Assembly: GCA_026391115.1 (NCBI GenBank)
Contig: JAPLER010000068.1
Coordinates: forward strand, 1 to 43,957
Source of the DNA: Bacteroidota bacterium
GTDB taxonomy: Bacteria; Bacteroidota; Bacteroidia; Chitinophagales; Chitinophagaceae
DNA: 43,957 nt
Reading direction: 5' to 3'
The position numbers and the translations under genes are program-made. Below the pieces are notes generated by a model, which searched no databases, had not been told where the DNA came from, and saw nothing but the letters and a program-made list of their open reading frames with translations. Below, in pieces: positions 33,573-42,119 of the stretch (positions within the stretch are counted from its first letter, which is position 1; the number at the start of each line of letters is the position of its first letter).

Positions 33573-34451
33573 ATGAAAAAACTTTTCTTACTCACCATTG
33601 TTGCATTTGTAACTGCATTTTTACTAGGCTATAGTTTTAAAAAAAATACACCAAAACCTCTGACACCAGAGTGTTACATAAGTTGCTATAATGCAGAAAC
33701 CAGAGAAATGATAGCACTAGATGCTTTAAAAAAAGGTTTCTCTAGCCTGCATACCGCACCCATAAATTTTGTACTGGAAAATCCAAAAGGAAAAAATATT
33801 AAATATACTGCAGCAGATGGAACTACTTGCAATGCCTATTTTATTAAAAGTAAAAAGAAAAGTAAAAATTGGTTATTTGTAATTCAGGAGTGGTGGGGTT
33901 TAAACGACTACATTAAAAGAGAAGCTGATAAATATTCAGATGATTTAAAAGATGTAAATGTTATTGCATTGGATATGTATGATGGCAAAATTGCCACATC
34001 GCCTGATAGTGCAATGAAATATATGAGTACATCAAAAAAAGAAAGATTGGAAACTATTGTAAATGCCACTATAAACTATGCTGGAAAAAAAGCAAACATT
34101 TACACAGTAGGTTGGTGTTTTGGTGGTGGTTGGAGTTTACAATCAACAATATTAGCAGGCAAGCAAGCAAAAGGTTGTGTTATGTACTATGGCAGGCCAG
34201 AAAATAATATTGAGAAATTAAAGACAATAAACTGTGATGTGATTGCTTTGTTTGGCAACCAAGATAAAGCCATCAATAAAGAAATTGTAAACAAGTTTGA
34301 AGAAGATATGAAAACTGCTGACAAAAAAATGTTTTTGTATAGATATGAAGCTGGACATGGTTTTGCCAATCCATCAAATCCAAGTTATAATAAAGAATTT
34401 ACAAGTGATGCTCATACCAAAGCAATTACTTTTTTGAAAGAAAGAATGTAG
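33573..34451 (+). CDS. secreted dienelactone hydrolase family protein
   Basis: 292 residues with an N-terminal signal or anchor helix (FLLTIVAFVTAFLLGY) and an alpha/beta hydrolase body. The DLH triad is visible: Cys182 in VGWCFGGGWS, Asp231 in NQDKAI, His262 in AGHGFANP. QEWWGLNDYI is the family's oxyanion segment. Exported DLH-like proteins are common in this group and their substrates are unknown; classical chloroaromatic degradation is not implied. Confidence 0.88.
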   Translation: MKKLFLLTIVAFVTAFLLGYSFKKNTPKPLTPECYISCYNAETREMIALDALKKGFSSLHTAPINFVLENPKGKNIKYTAADGTTCNAYFIKSKKKSKNWLFVIQEWWGLNDYIKREADKYSDDLKDVNVIALDMYDGKIATSPDSAMKYMSTSKKERLETIVNATINYAGKKANIYTVGWCFGGGWSLQSTILAGKQAKGCVMYYGRPENNIEKLKTINCDVIALFGNQDKAINKEIVNKFEEDMKTADKKMFLYRYEAGHGFANPSNPSYNKEFTSDAHTKAITFLKERM

Positions 34452-34470
34452 GTAAAAGTATTTTTTCAAT

Positions 34471-34509
34471 AAAGAAAAAGCCTCGCAAATTTTGCGAGGC
34501 TTTTTCTTT
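34471..34509. terminator. bidirectional terminator between DLH and tRNA-Ser
   Basis: A 19-bp inverted repeat AAAGAAAAAGCCTCGCAAA / TTTGCGAGGCTTTTTCTTT. It ends the DLH gene on the plus strand and begins 2 bases after the tRNA 3' end on the minus strand. Confidence 0.9.
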
Positions 34510-34511
34510 AG

Positions 34512-34596
34512 CGGAGAGAGAGGGATTCGAACCCCCGGACCTGTAACAGTCAACAGTTTTCAAGACTGCCGCAATCGACCACTCTGCCATCTCTCC
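34512..34596 (-). tRNA. tRNA-Ser (anticodon UGA)
   Basis: 85 nt on the minus strand. Acceptor GGAGAGA pairs with TCTCTCC, discriminator G; anticodon loop CTTGAAA gives UGA, reading UCA; a long variable arm follows, as in class II serine tRNAs; the T-loop is GGTTCGAATCC. No CCA is encoded (GC then TAAAG), so it must be added. The overlapping protein ORFs in the track are artefacts. Confidence 0.95.
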
Positions 34597-34661
34597 AGTT
34601 GCAAAATAATAGGTTGAGTTCTTATCCACCAAAAAATATTAATAATAAAAACGAAAAATCT

Positions 34662-34690
34662 TTGAAATGCTTGCAAATGCTGCATTTCAA
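34662..34690. promoter_or_regulatory. 9-bp perfect inverted repeat between tRNA-Ser and grpE
   Basis: TTGAAATGC-N11-GCATTTCAA. The geometry (9-bp arms, short spacer) resembles the CIRCE heat-shock operator but the sequence does not. It lies 119 bases before the grpE ATG and 66 bases before the divergent tRNA, so it could be an operator for either. Confidence 0.35.
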
Positions 34691-34808
34691 CAAACTCGAA
34701 AATACAAACAAGCATTTTGTCAAAATTCAAAAAATATACTGCCAATATTTCCTCTTTCTTTGAGTGGCAAAAAAATTGACTCTGTGGTTTTCTCAAAAAA
34801 AGAATGTA

Positions 34809-35366
34809 ATGCAAGAAAAAGAAACTGTTGAAATAGAACAAGAACCAGTAGAAATGAATGTGAATGCAGATGAAAATCCTGCTGGTAATACCCACTTAAA
34901 CGAGCCTGTTAATGAAAGCGAAGTTGAAAAGCTACAAGCAGAGTTAGCTGAGCAAAAAGATAAATTTATACGTTTAATGGCAGAATTTGAAAATTATAAA
35001 CGTAGAACCAGCAAAGAAAGAATTGAATTGATACAAACGGCTGGAAAAGATGTAATTATTAGTATGCTTGATGTTTTGGATGATGTAGACAGAGCAGAAA
35101 AACAATTGCAATCTACTGACGACATTGCTATACAAAAAGAAGGCATTCAACTTGTGTTTAATAAAATAAGAAGTAATCTTTCTAGTAAAGGTTTAAAAGC
35201 AATGGAAAGTATCAACACAGATTTTGATGTCGAAAAGCATGAAGCTATTACCGAAATACCTGCACCCACAGAAGATTTAAAAGGAAAGGTTTTAGACGAA
35301 GTGACCAAAGGTTATTATTTAAATGAAAAAATTATACGATTTGCTAAAGTAGTTGTAGCGAATTAA
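34809..35366 (+). CDS. grpE: nucleotide exchange factor GrpE
   Basis: 185 residues. Releases ADP from DnaK in the Hsp70 cycle. An acidic disordered N-terminus is followed by a long coiled coil (about residues 40-95, VEKLQAELAEQKDKFIRLMA, with FENYKRRTSKE) and the C-terminal beta domain (YYLNEKIIRFAKVVVAN). The track start GTG 34764 adds a tail (AKKLTLWFSQKKN) not seen in the family; ATG 34809 is preferred. dnaJ follows after 56 bases. Confidence 0.94.
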   Translation: MQEKETVEIEQEPVEMNVNADENPAGNTHLNEPVNESEVEKLQAELAEQKDKFIRLMAEFENYKRRTSKERIELIQTAGKDVIISMLDVLDDVDRAEKQLQSTDDIAIQKEGIQLVFNKIRSNLSSKGLKAMESINTDFDVEKHEAITEIPAPTEDLKGKVLDEVTKGYYLNEKIIRFAKVVVAN

Positions 35367-35379
35367 TTCACAATAATCG

Positions 35380-35406
35380 AATTGACAAGTAACTTTTTTG
35401 TCAATT
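35380..35406 (+). other. hairpin between grpE and dnaJ
   Basis: AATTGACAA / TTGTCAATT stem (9 bp) with a T-rich 9-base loop, 17 bases before the dnaJ ATG. No T-run follows the stem, so it is not a normal terminator; it could modulate dnaJ translation or protect the 3' end of grpE mRNA. Confidence 0.35.
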
Positions 35407-35422
35407 TGAAAATTGATTTTAT

Positions 35423-36561
35423 ATGTCAAAAAGAGATTATTACGAAATACTTGGGGTAGGCAAATCTTCATCTGCCGATGAAATAAAAAAAGCTTACCGA
35501 AAAACAGCAATGCAATTTCATCCAGACAGAAATCCTGGTGATAAAGCAGCTGAAGAAAAATTTAAAGAAGCAGCCGAAGCTTACGAAGTTTTGAGTGATG
35601 CAGATAAGCGTGCTAAGTACGATAGATTTGGTCACCAAGCATTTCAGGGAGCAGCAGGTGGCGGTTTTCATAACACAAATGCTGAGGATATTTTTAGTCA
35701 CTTTGGTGATATTTTTGGAAATGCTGGCTTTGGAGATTTTTTTGGTGGTGGTGGGCAAAGGCAACGTGGCGGTAAACAAACTGGTCAAAGAGGCAGTAAT
35801 TTACGCATAAAAATAAAATTAAATTATGCAGATATAGCTAAGTAAAAGTAAAAAAACATATTGTTTGTGATACTTGTGGTGGTAATGGTGCTAAAGATAA
35901 AAGTAGTTTTCAAAGTTGTAATACTTGTGGTGGAAGTGGTCAAGTACGCAGAGTGCAAAATACTTTTTTAGGTCAGATGCAAACTGTAACTACTTGCCCA
36001 ACTTGTAGTGGCGAGGGTTCTATTATTACTGCACGATGTGGAAGTTGTAAAGGAGAAGGAAGAATGTTTGGTGAAGAGATGATTAACATTGAAATTCCTG
36101 CTGGTGTGCAAGAAGGTATGCAATTAAGTATGAGTGGCAAAGGAAATGCTGGTGAACGTGGTGGCTATCCTGGTGATTTAATCATACAAATTGAAGAAGA
36201 ACAACATCCAGAACTACATAGGGATGGGTTGAATGTAGCTTATGATTTATTCATATCTTTTCCTGAAGCAGTATTTGGCACAGAAGCAGAAGTGCCAACT
36301 ATTACAGGACGAGCAAAAGTTAAAATTCCTGCTGGCACACATAGTGGAAAAATATTGCGTTTAAAAGGCAAAGGGTTCCCCGAAGTGCAAGGTTATGCAA
36401 GAGGCGACCAAATGATATATGTAAATGTATGGACTCCACAAAATGTAAGTAGTGAAGAGAAATCTACGCTAGAAAAATTGAGTAAAAGCGACAACTTTAT
36501 ACCGAGACCAGACAAAAAAGAGAAAAGTTTTTTTGAAAGAGTTAGAGAAGCATTTAGTTAA
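35423..36561 (+). pseudogene. dnaJ: chaperone DnaJ, frame broken after the G/F region
   Basis: Hsp40 partner of DnaK. ORF 35423-35845 holds the J-domain (HPDRNPGD) and the Gly/Phe region, and ends KLNYADIAK before TAA. The rest resumes in another frame: [14 protein letters not shown], four zinc-finger CxxCxGxG repeats, and the C-terminal domain to REAFS at 36561 (track ORF 35953-36561). Relatives read about ADIxNGVEKKxKVKKH here, so roughly five residues are missing at AAGTAAAAGTA, a short deletion that also shifts the frame. As dnaJ is highly conserved, an assembly or sequencing fault is as likely as a real lesion. Confidence 0.88.
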
Positions 36562-36571
36562 TACCTAATAT

Positions 36572-36610
36572 AAAGAAAGAGGCAAGTTATTATAACTAGC
36601 CTCTTTCTTT
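36572..36610. terminator. terminator after dnaJ
   Basis: AAAGAAAGAGGC / GCCTCTTTCTTT outer stem (12 bp) with an inner AAGTTAT/TATAACT stem. Lies 10 bases after the dnaJ stop and serves the convergent gene as well. Confidence 0.8.
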
Positions 36611-36632
36611 GTATTAGTCTTCCTTACCACTT

Positions 36633-37109
36633 TTATCGCCTACAAACCAATCTTCTTTGTATTTGTTGAATATTTACTTTCTCCTCATCGCTCAATTTTT
36701 TATTGCTGTTAATGTTTTGCTCAAGCACTCTTAATCTATCTCTTAGCATTACAATTTTATGAAAAAAATCTTCAACAGGAATTTCTTTTGGCTTCAATGT
36801 TTTATCAAAAGGTTGCAATAACATCATACCTTTTTGCCAACGTTCGCCTAAGTAAACAGTTTCTTGCAAGCCGCCCCACATCTTTAAGATTTTTAACAGA
36901 GATTTTTCCACTTCATCTGTTGTTTCAATTTCTGTAGAAACATTTTCTGGCATTATATCATCTAATAAATTATCGGTTTTATCAATTTCTTTAATACCTA
37001 TATTGATAAAAGAAATTAAATATGTTGCATATTTTACAGCAATAATTACACCTGGTCCGTGGTATTGATGTGTAAGTCTTGTGCCTATTCCTAAAAGTGT
37101 TTGTTCCAT
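36633..37109 (-). CDS. hypothetical protein, 158 aa, probably frameshifted at its end
   Basis: A soluble protein with no recognised domain. The start TLLGIGTRLTHQYHGPGVIIA resembles a small SH3-like barrel (as in CarD/TRCF-type N-termini), followed by helices (DFFHKIVMLRDRLRVLEQNI). The last residues QRRLVCRR look wrong: in the next frame the DNA reads FNKYKEDWFVGDKSGKED and stops at 36614, a natural ending. 36614-37109 is 496 nt, one more than a multiple of three, so a one-base insertion (or two-base loss) near 36670 is likely. Confidence 0.6.
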   Translation of the reverse strand: MEQTLLGIGTRLTHQYHGPGVIIAVKYATYLISFINIGIKEIDKTDNLLDDIMPENVSTEIETTDEVEKSLLKILKMWGGLQETVYLGERWQKGMMLLQPFDKTLKPKEIPVEDFFHKIVMLRDRLRVLEQNINSNKKLSDEEKVNIQQIQRRLVCRR

Positions 37110-37123
37110 AACTCTCTTTTGTT

Positions 37124-37151
37124 GTTTATCGTTTATAGTTAGCTATTTATT
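37124..37151. repeat. heptamer array H4, intergenic
   Basis: Four 7-nt units: GTTTATC, GTTTATA, GTTAGCT, ATTTATT, in the short gap between the 158-aa gene and the DUF4954 gene. Confidence 0.55.
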
Positions 37152-37159
37152 ACTCTTAT

Positions 37160-39422
37160 TTATAACTTAAAATTCTTTTTTATTGCATTGACAATCTTTA
37201 CAAATTTTTCTGTTTCTGTTTTTTGGTGCTTAATGAAACTATTTTCAGCAAAGCTTCCTAGCACATTATTCATTTCTACATCGCTATCATAAACCATTTT
37301 CCTAAACTCATTGCTGTAATCTTTTTCACGAGATGTTTCTATGTTTTTTGTAATCCATTTTTTTGTTTCAATAGCTTGAGGTAATAAAGTTGAAAACAGT
37401 TTTACATCTATTTTTTTAATTGAATGAATTGTATATAGAAGGCTTAATGCGTGTTGTAGTTTTTGAGTTGCATAATTGCTACTTGCATTTGTATAAAATA
37501 AATGTACATCATCCCAACTCTTTATTTTATTGGTTTTGATTTTTGTCTTCAAGGTTTCAACTTCTGTTGTAACTATCAATTGTCCACCAATATTTTGCCA
37601 AGTAGTTTGTTTTGCAACAGGCATTTTCTTAAATACTTCATCAATACTTTTTACTTTATTTACATTAATAAAATCTATTAAGCAGTTGGTTGCATAGTAG
37701 TTTATTAGATTTAAAAAAATATGATAAGCATTTGCTGTTTTCAGTAGCACTGCTTTGCGTTTATTATTTTCAAAAACATTTCCATCCACTTCAATTTCAT
37801 TACAAAAAACATCTTTGTTCAGCAACAATTCTTTACCTTTTCTTATACATTCTTCTTTTGAAAAAGAAGAATTATTTTCTTTGCAAAACGCCTTACCAAC
37901 AAGCTCTTCAAGTAATATTAATGATGCATATATTTCACTTATTGTATCTGGTGCTAAACTTGCATATTCTAAGTGTTGAATTTTTTCTACACGTTTATCT
38001 CTGTCAAAATATTTCCATTCGTTACGAGCTAGTGCATACATATTATACATAAACCAATATGCTGGCATTATTACCAATTTATCATTTGTAACGTCGTTAC
38101 TTACCAATGAAAAAGGAATTGGAATATTTAATTCGTTACTATAATCTCCTTTGGCAACAATAGTAAAACTGGCAAATTTTGAGTTGTGTTTTAAACTTAC
38201 ACACAAACCTGGCCAAAAGCCACGCCCAGCAATAATTTCACCATCTGCACCACGAGAATTATGATTACTACCAAGTGTTGCTCCTGCTGCTAAATTGCTT
38301 TGTCCGTATAACATTGCAGCACATAAAAAAGAGTTATTATGATGTTGTTCGTGTGAATAAAATATCAATGAATTTAAAACCTCGCAGCAAGAGATTGTTG
38401 AGTTGTAACCAAGAAAAGAATTCAATAGTCGAGCACCGTATTTTAATTGCGAATGTGATGATGTAATAAAATCTTGCTCCATATTTTAATTGAGAGTGAT
38501 TGGCTGTAATAAAACGAACAGCTTTAACGCCATAAAAAATTCTGGAGCCATAACCTACAATTCCATTAACCAATTCACAGCCTTCTCCTATTTGCGTTCT
38601 TCCTTCATTATCGCCACTGTTAATGGTTAAATTTTTTAACTTATTTGCACCTTTTATATAAGCATCTTCACCTACCCAAACATCTTTAATGCTTGCACTA
38701 TTTTTTATAATAGTTCTACTGCCTACTTTGCCATAAAAACCACGGGTAGTAGTAAATTTTTTTTCTGTTAATTCTTTTAACTTATTTAAAAATGCTTCAT
38801 CATCTCTATACTTGCTCCATAAATATGCATCGCCAGGTTGCATACCATTAAATGGCAAAACTTTACGACCTGCATTTTCATTGCATATTTCTAGCCAAAC
38901 ACGTTTATTTTCATCTTCTCCATCTTTTACCAAACCATTGCCAAACTTGGCAGTACTGCTGGTAACCATTTCATTTATGTTTATTAAAATGGCTTCATCG
39001 CCAATAATATAATGTGATAAATAATTGACATTATCTACAACAACATTATCGCCAAAATCGCAACTAATAATATTACTGTTATATAAGCCAACTGGCGTAG
39101 TTAAATCACTAAAAGATAAGCAAATGGATTCTAGTTTACCTATTCTAATTAACCCATTAAACTTGCAGTTTTTAACTAACTCTGGATTAAAAGATTCGCC
39201 AACAAAAATATTGTTCCAGTTATCGCTGGTATTGTTATTACGAACAAGAACTTCTATTTCATAAGCAGTTAAGTGTCTATAATTTCTGCCACTTCTTTCT
39301 TGCTGATTTCTTAAATAATATTCATCCTTTCCTTTGGGTAAATATTCTTTAGCAATAAAGTTATAGCCTAGTTGTGCTATAGGTGTTTTGTAAATTATAT
39401 TTTTTGTAGCGTTACTTGGCAT
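37160..39422 (-). pseudogene. DUF4954 family protein, split by a diverged 43-nt tandem duplication
   Basis: The N-terminal half (ORF to 39422) has left-handed beta-helix character of acyl/nucleotidyl-transferase type (for example NCKFNGLIRIGKLESICLSF, SIKDVWVGEDAYIKG). The C-terminal half (37160-38482) continues with NSFLGYNSTISCCEVLNSLI and RGADGEIIAGRGFWPGL, the conserved DUF4954 segment. The halves overlap because the coding DNA for FIT(AN/SS)HSQLKYGAR is present twice, 43 nt apart; removing one copy gives one 740-residue frame. Function unknown; the fold suggests a sugar-modifying or carbohydrate-binding role beside the glycosyltransferases. ATG 39422 is preferred over TTG 39425. Confidence 0.75.
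38433..38518. repeat. imperfect 43-nt tandem duplication in the DUF4954 gene
   Basis: Copies 38433-38475 and 38476-38518 share TATTTTAATTG and TGTAATAAAA at the same offset but differ at about a third of positions. Both encode HSQLKYGAR with different codons (CAT/CAC, TCG/TCT, TAC/TAT, GGT/GGA, GCT/GCA, CGA/AGA). Confidence 0.75.
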
Positions 39423-39427
39423 CAATT

Positions 39428-39476
39428 ATTAATGATTAATTGTTAGTGATTAATTGTTTAATTCCTAATTCCATTT
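39428..39476. repeat. heptamer array H5, across the GT4 stop codon
   Basis: Seven 7-nt units: ATTAATG, ATTAATT, GTTAGTG, ATTAATT, GTTTAAT, TCCTAAT, TCCATTT. They span the 3' end of the GT4 gene and the gap to the DUF4954 start. Confidence 0.65.
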
Positions 39477-40615
39477 GCTAATTCAACTATGGTTTTGGTT
39501 AAAATACTCCAACTATACTTTTTCTTTTCTTCTTTTATATTTACAATAAAATGTTCTTCTCCAAATGTATAGAGTTCTTTTATTTTTTCAGCAATCGAAA
39601 TTGCATTAGGCTCGGCTACTAATCCTACTTTTTCATTAGGTACTAGATCTGGTAAGCCGCCCACATTGGTTACAAGCATTGGTTTTTCGTAATGATAAGC
39701 CAATGGCGTAACACCACTTTGTGTGGCGTTTTTATAAGGTTGAATAACAAAATCGCAGGCACATAAATAGTATCTTACTTCACTATCTGGTATAAAATCT
39801 GTTTTTAAAATCAATGATTCTTTAATGCCTAAACTTTCTATCAAATCATCATATATTTTTTTATCATCATAAAACTCGCCAGCTACTAATAATTTTAAAT
39901 GTTGAATGTTGAATGTTGAATTATTATTAGCTTTTAGCTCAGCCATTGCTTCAAGCAACAAATCAAGTCCTTTATATTTTCTTATAAAACCAAAAAACAA
40001 AATGATAGGTTCTACAGCATTTAGGCCTAAGTGTTTTCTGGCTTCTTGTTTACTTATTTTTTCTCCAAAATTATCGTATAATGGATGTGCAATTTTTATG
40101 GAAAGCTTATTGGTAAAAAGTTTTAAATCTTTCAATACTTTATCACTCATTGTAATAACAGCATCTACTGGTTTTAAAAAATATTTTGTTAATACTGTGT
40201 CGCCAATTCTTTTTTCGTGGGGTATAATATTGTCGGCAATGCAAATAATTTTTGTGTATTTATTGCTTTTGGCAATGCGTAAAATAGTGCCAAAACAAGG
40301 CCCCATAAAAGGCATCCAAAATTTAACAACAATAATCTCTGGTCTCAATCTTTTTAATTGCAATCCAATTTTGATCCAGTTAAAAGGATTAATGGAGTTA
40401 ACACAAACCTTGATGTTTAAATTTTTTGGTGCAGGCTCGCTGCTAAATTGTGTTGTGCCAGGAAAAAGAAAACCAGGATATTGTAAAGAGAAAGTATAAA
40501 TGGTTACATCAAAATTTTCTTCTTGAAATTGAGTACAAAGCCTTTCGTTAAAACTTGCTAAGCCACCACGATAAGGATATGTTGCACCAAGCATTACTAT
40601 TTTTTCTTTTTCCAA
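39458..40615 (-). CDS. glycosyltransferase family 4 protein
   Basis: 385-residue GT-B enzyme. N-terminal acceptor half begins EKIVMLGATYPYRGGLASFN; the C-terminal half has PIILFFGFIRKYKGLDLLLEAM, KPMLVTNVGGLPDLV and the nucleotide-sugar-binding loop QSGVTPLAY (equivalent of the E-x7-E region). It transfers an activated sugar onto an envelope or exopolysaccharide acceptor; specificity unknown. TTG 40615 is the start, as the next ATG would cut the first strand. Residues around NNNSTFNIQH are encoded by heptamer array H6 and look like an inserted loop; the last codons lie in array H5. Confidence 0.88.
   Translation of the reverse strand: MEKEKIVMLGATYPYRGGLASFNERLCTQFQEENFDVTIYTFSLQYPGFLFPGTTQFSSEPAPKNLNIKVCVNSINPFNWIKIGLQLKRLRPEIIVVKFWMPFMGPCFGTILRIAKSNKYTKIICIADNIIPHEKRIGDTVLTKYFLKPVDAVITMSDKVLKDLKLFTNKLSIKIAHPLYDNFGEKISKQEARKHLGLNAVEPIILFFGFIRKYKGLDLLLEAMAELKANNNSTFNIQHLKLLVAGEFYDDKKIYDDLIESLGIKESLILKTDFIPDSEVRYYLCACDFVIQPYKNATQSGVTPLAYHYEKPMLVTNVGGLPDLVPNEKVGLVAEPNAISIAEKIKELYTFGEEHFIVNIKEEKKKYSWSILTKTIVELANGIRN
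39893..39941. repeat. heptamer array H6, inside the GT4 gene
   Basis: Seven 7-nt units: TTTTAAA, TGTTGAA three times exactly, TTATTAT, TAGCTTT, TAGCTCA. In frame in the coding sequence. Confidence 0.7.
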
Positions 40616-40641
40616 ATGAAATATTTTTAATTTGTAGCTTG

Positions 40642-40649
40642 CAAATTTA
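40642..40649 (-). promoter_or_regulatory. -7 element of the GT4 promoter
   Basis: TAAATTTG, followed by C, on the minus strand, 27 bases before the TTG start; a TTTG lies 23 bases upstream and is part of the T-run of the preceding terminator. Confidence 0.45.
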
Positions 40650-40673
40650 TGATGTTAGGTAAGTAAATGATGC

Positions 40674-40706
40674 AAAAAAGGTTGTTGGATTAGCACCCAA
40701 CAACCT
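40674..40706 (-). terminator. terminator of the T9SS cargo gene
   Basis: AGGTTGTTGG / CCAACAACCT perfect 10-bp stem, 8-base loop, followed on the minus strand by TTTTT. Lies 23 bases past the stop. Confidence 0.85.
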
Positions 40707-40728
40707 CTAGATTTATAAAAGATAAATA

Positions 40729-41901
40729 TTAATTTACTATAAACTTACTTGTTTTTATTTCTCCATTAACTAAAACAAGTCTTACAGTATAAATACCTTT
40801 TGGAAATCCTTTAGTGTCGACTACCAATTTATCTTGACTAACTTTTGATTGCATCACTATTCGTCCTAAATAATCATTTATAAATATTTGCTTAGCATTA
40901 TTACAATCAATATTAACAAAAGTATTTGTAGGATTAGGATAGATATTTATAGCTTGTTGATGATTGCTAAATATTACTTTTTCTACTTTGCTATAATTAA
41001 ATTTTCCATCTATATATACCATTTTTAAACGATAATAAACAGTACTATTTATAAACGAAGCATCAGTAAATTGATATGTATTATTATCAAATGTATTTTT
41101 TGCTTTTATACTTGCAATGGTTTCAAAACTTTTTGCATCAAGACTTTTTTCAATGTAAAACACTTTAACATTTTTTTCTTTATTTGTGTTAAAAGTTATA
41201 CTTACATCACTTTTATTTTGTGTGGCAGTGAATGATAAAAGTTGCAGTGGCAATGGATTTGTATAACAAATTTCTAATCTAAGTTGGGTTGCTAGCGAAC
41301 TCATTCCACTATTAAAAAACAAAGTGTTGTAATAATCTTCAACCTGTAATCTTAAAGTGCCTCCATAATTTGAGATTGGATTGATGACCCAATCTTGCAC
41401 CATAGCAGTCATATCTAAGATATAGCTTTGCGTATCTGATAAACTTTGAGGAAGTGTAACTCGATTTATTGTATCTGTTGTTGGGTGATTTGTCCACGCA
41501 ATTGTATTAGTGTCCCAACTAACTGTGTTTCTTTCAATAAATGCGTCGTTTGCTGTGCCATAAGTTGGTTTATGTGGTGCAAAACTTGGAATTGTAGTAT
41601 CGGGGTATAAAAACAATTTTGCACTATTTATAGTAGCACCAACTGGTATGCTGGCTAAATCAAATTTAAAAATGGTTCTAGAATTATAATTTGGCGAACC
41701 GTGAGTGTTATCAGTCCAAGCAAAACAGTTGAAATTATCTTTCCCAATACTAACACTTGATGAAAAAGAACTATTATCGGTAACTTTTACACTTAAAAAT
41801 GAGTTGTCTGAACCATAAATAATTAAAGATGAATTAACACATTGCCCATTTGCCCCAAAACCTACACTCAATAATAAAAGAGAAAGAAAAAAATGTTTCA
41901 T
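40729..41901 (-). CDS. T9SS cargo: DNRLRE-type domain with C-terminal sorting domain
   Basis: 390 residues. Signal peptide (cleavage near GANGQ), then a DNRLRE-like domain (about 25-215: NFNCFAWTDNTH, SRTIFKFDLASIPVGATINS, DMTAMVQDWV), a short fibronectin-like stretch (PLQLLSFTATQ) and a type A T9SS sorting domain (about 315-390: NIYPNPTNTFVNID, GIYTVRLVLVNGEIKTSKFI). The protein should be secreted across the outer membrane by the type IX system and anchored or released. DNRLRE domains occur in large surface proteins; here it is alone. Confidence 0.88.
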   Translation of the reverse strand: MKHFFLSLLLLSVGFGANGQCVNSSLIIYGSDNSFLSVKVTDNSSFSSSVSIGKDNFNCFAWTDNTHGSPNYNSRTIFKFDLASIPVGATINSAKLFLYPDTTIPSFAPHKPTYGTANDAFIERNTVSWDTNTIAWTNHPTTDTINRVTLPQSLSDTQSYILDMTAMVQDWVINPISNYGGTLRLQVEDYYNTLFFNSGMSSLATQLRLEICYTNPLPLQLLSFTATQNKSDVSITFNTNKEKNVKVFYIEKSLDAKSFETIASIKAKNTFDNNTYQFTDASFINSTVYYRLKMVYIDGKFNYSKVEKVIFSNHQQAINIYPNPTNTFVNIDCNNAKQIFINDYLGRIVMQSKVSQDKLVVDTKGFPKGIYTVRLVLVNGEIKTSKFIVN

Positions 41902-42119
41902 AATTGGTTAAAATTTAATTTGTTCTTATATATAATATAGACGCTAAAAATAGTAAAAACGTTGCCTGAGAGATGATATTTATTTTAAATTACATACCAT
42001 TTACCCATTAAAATATAAATTAAAATTCAAACATATAAGTGAGTAAATTTCTATCATTTTGTTTATTTTTAAATTCTTGTGTTTCAAATTCATAATCTTG
42101 CAACTTAAAAATTAATACA

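Noticed and set aside
34662-34690. Canonical CIRCE element
   Set aside because: The arms are TTGAAATGC, not TTAGCACTC; kept only as an unclassified inverted repeat.
34426-34895. Minus-strand ORFs over the tRNA region
   Set aside because: They read through tRNA-Ser and a terminator and have no family features; the tRNA explains the DNA.
35820-35890. Programmed frameshift or stop readthrough in dnaJ
   Set aside because: About five conserved residues are also missing at the junction, which a programmed shift would not explain; no slippery site plus stem is evident.
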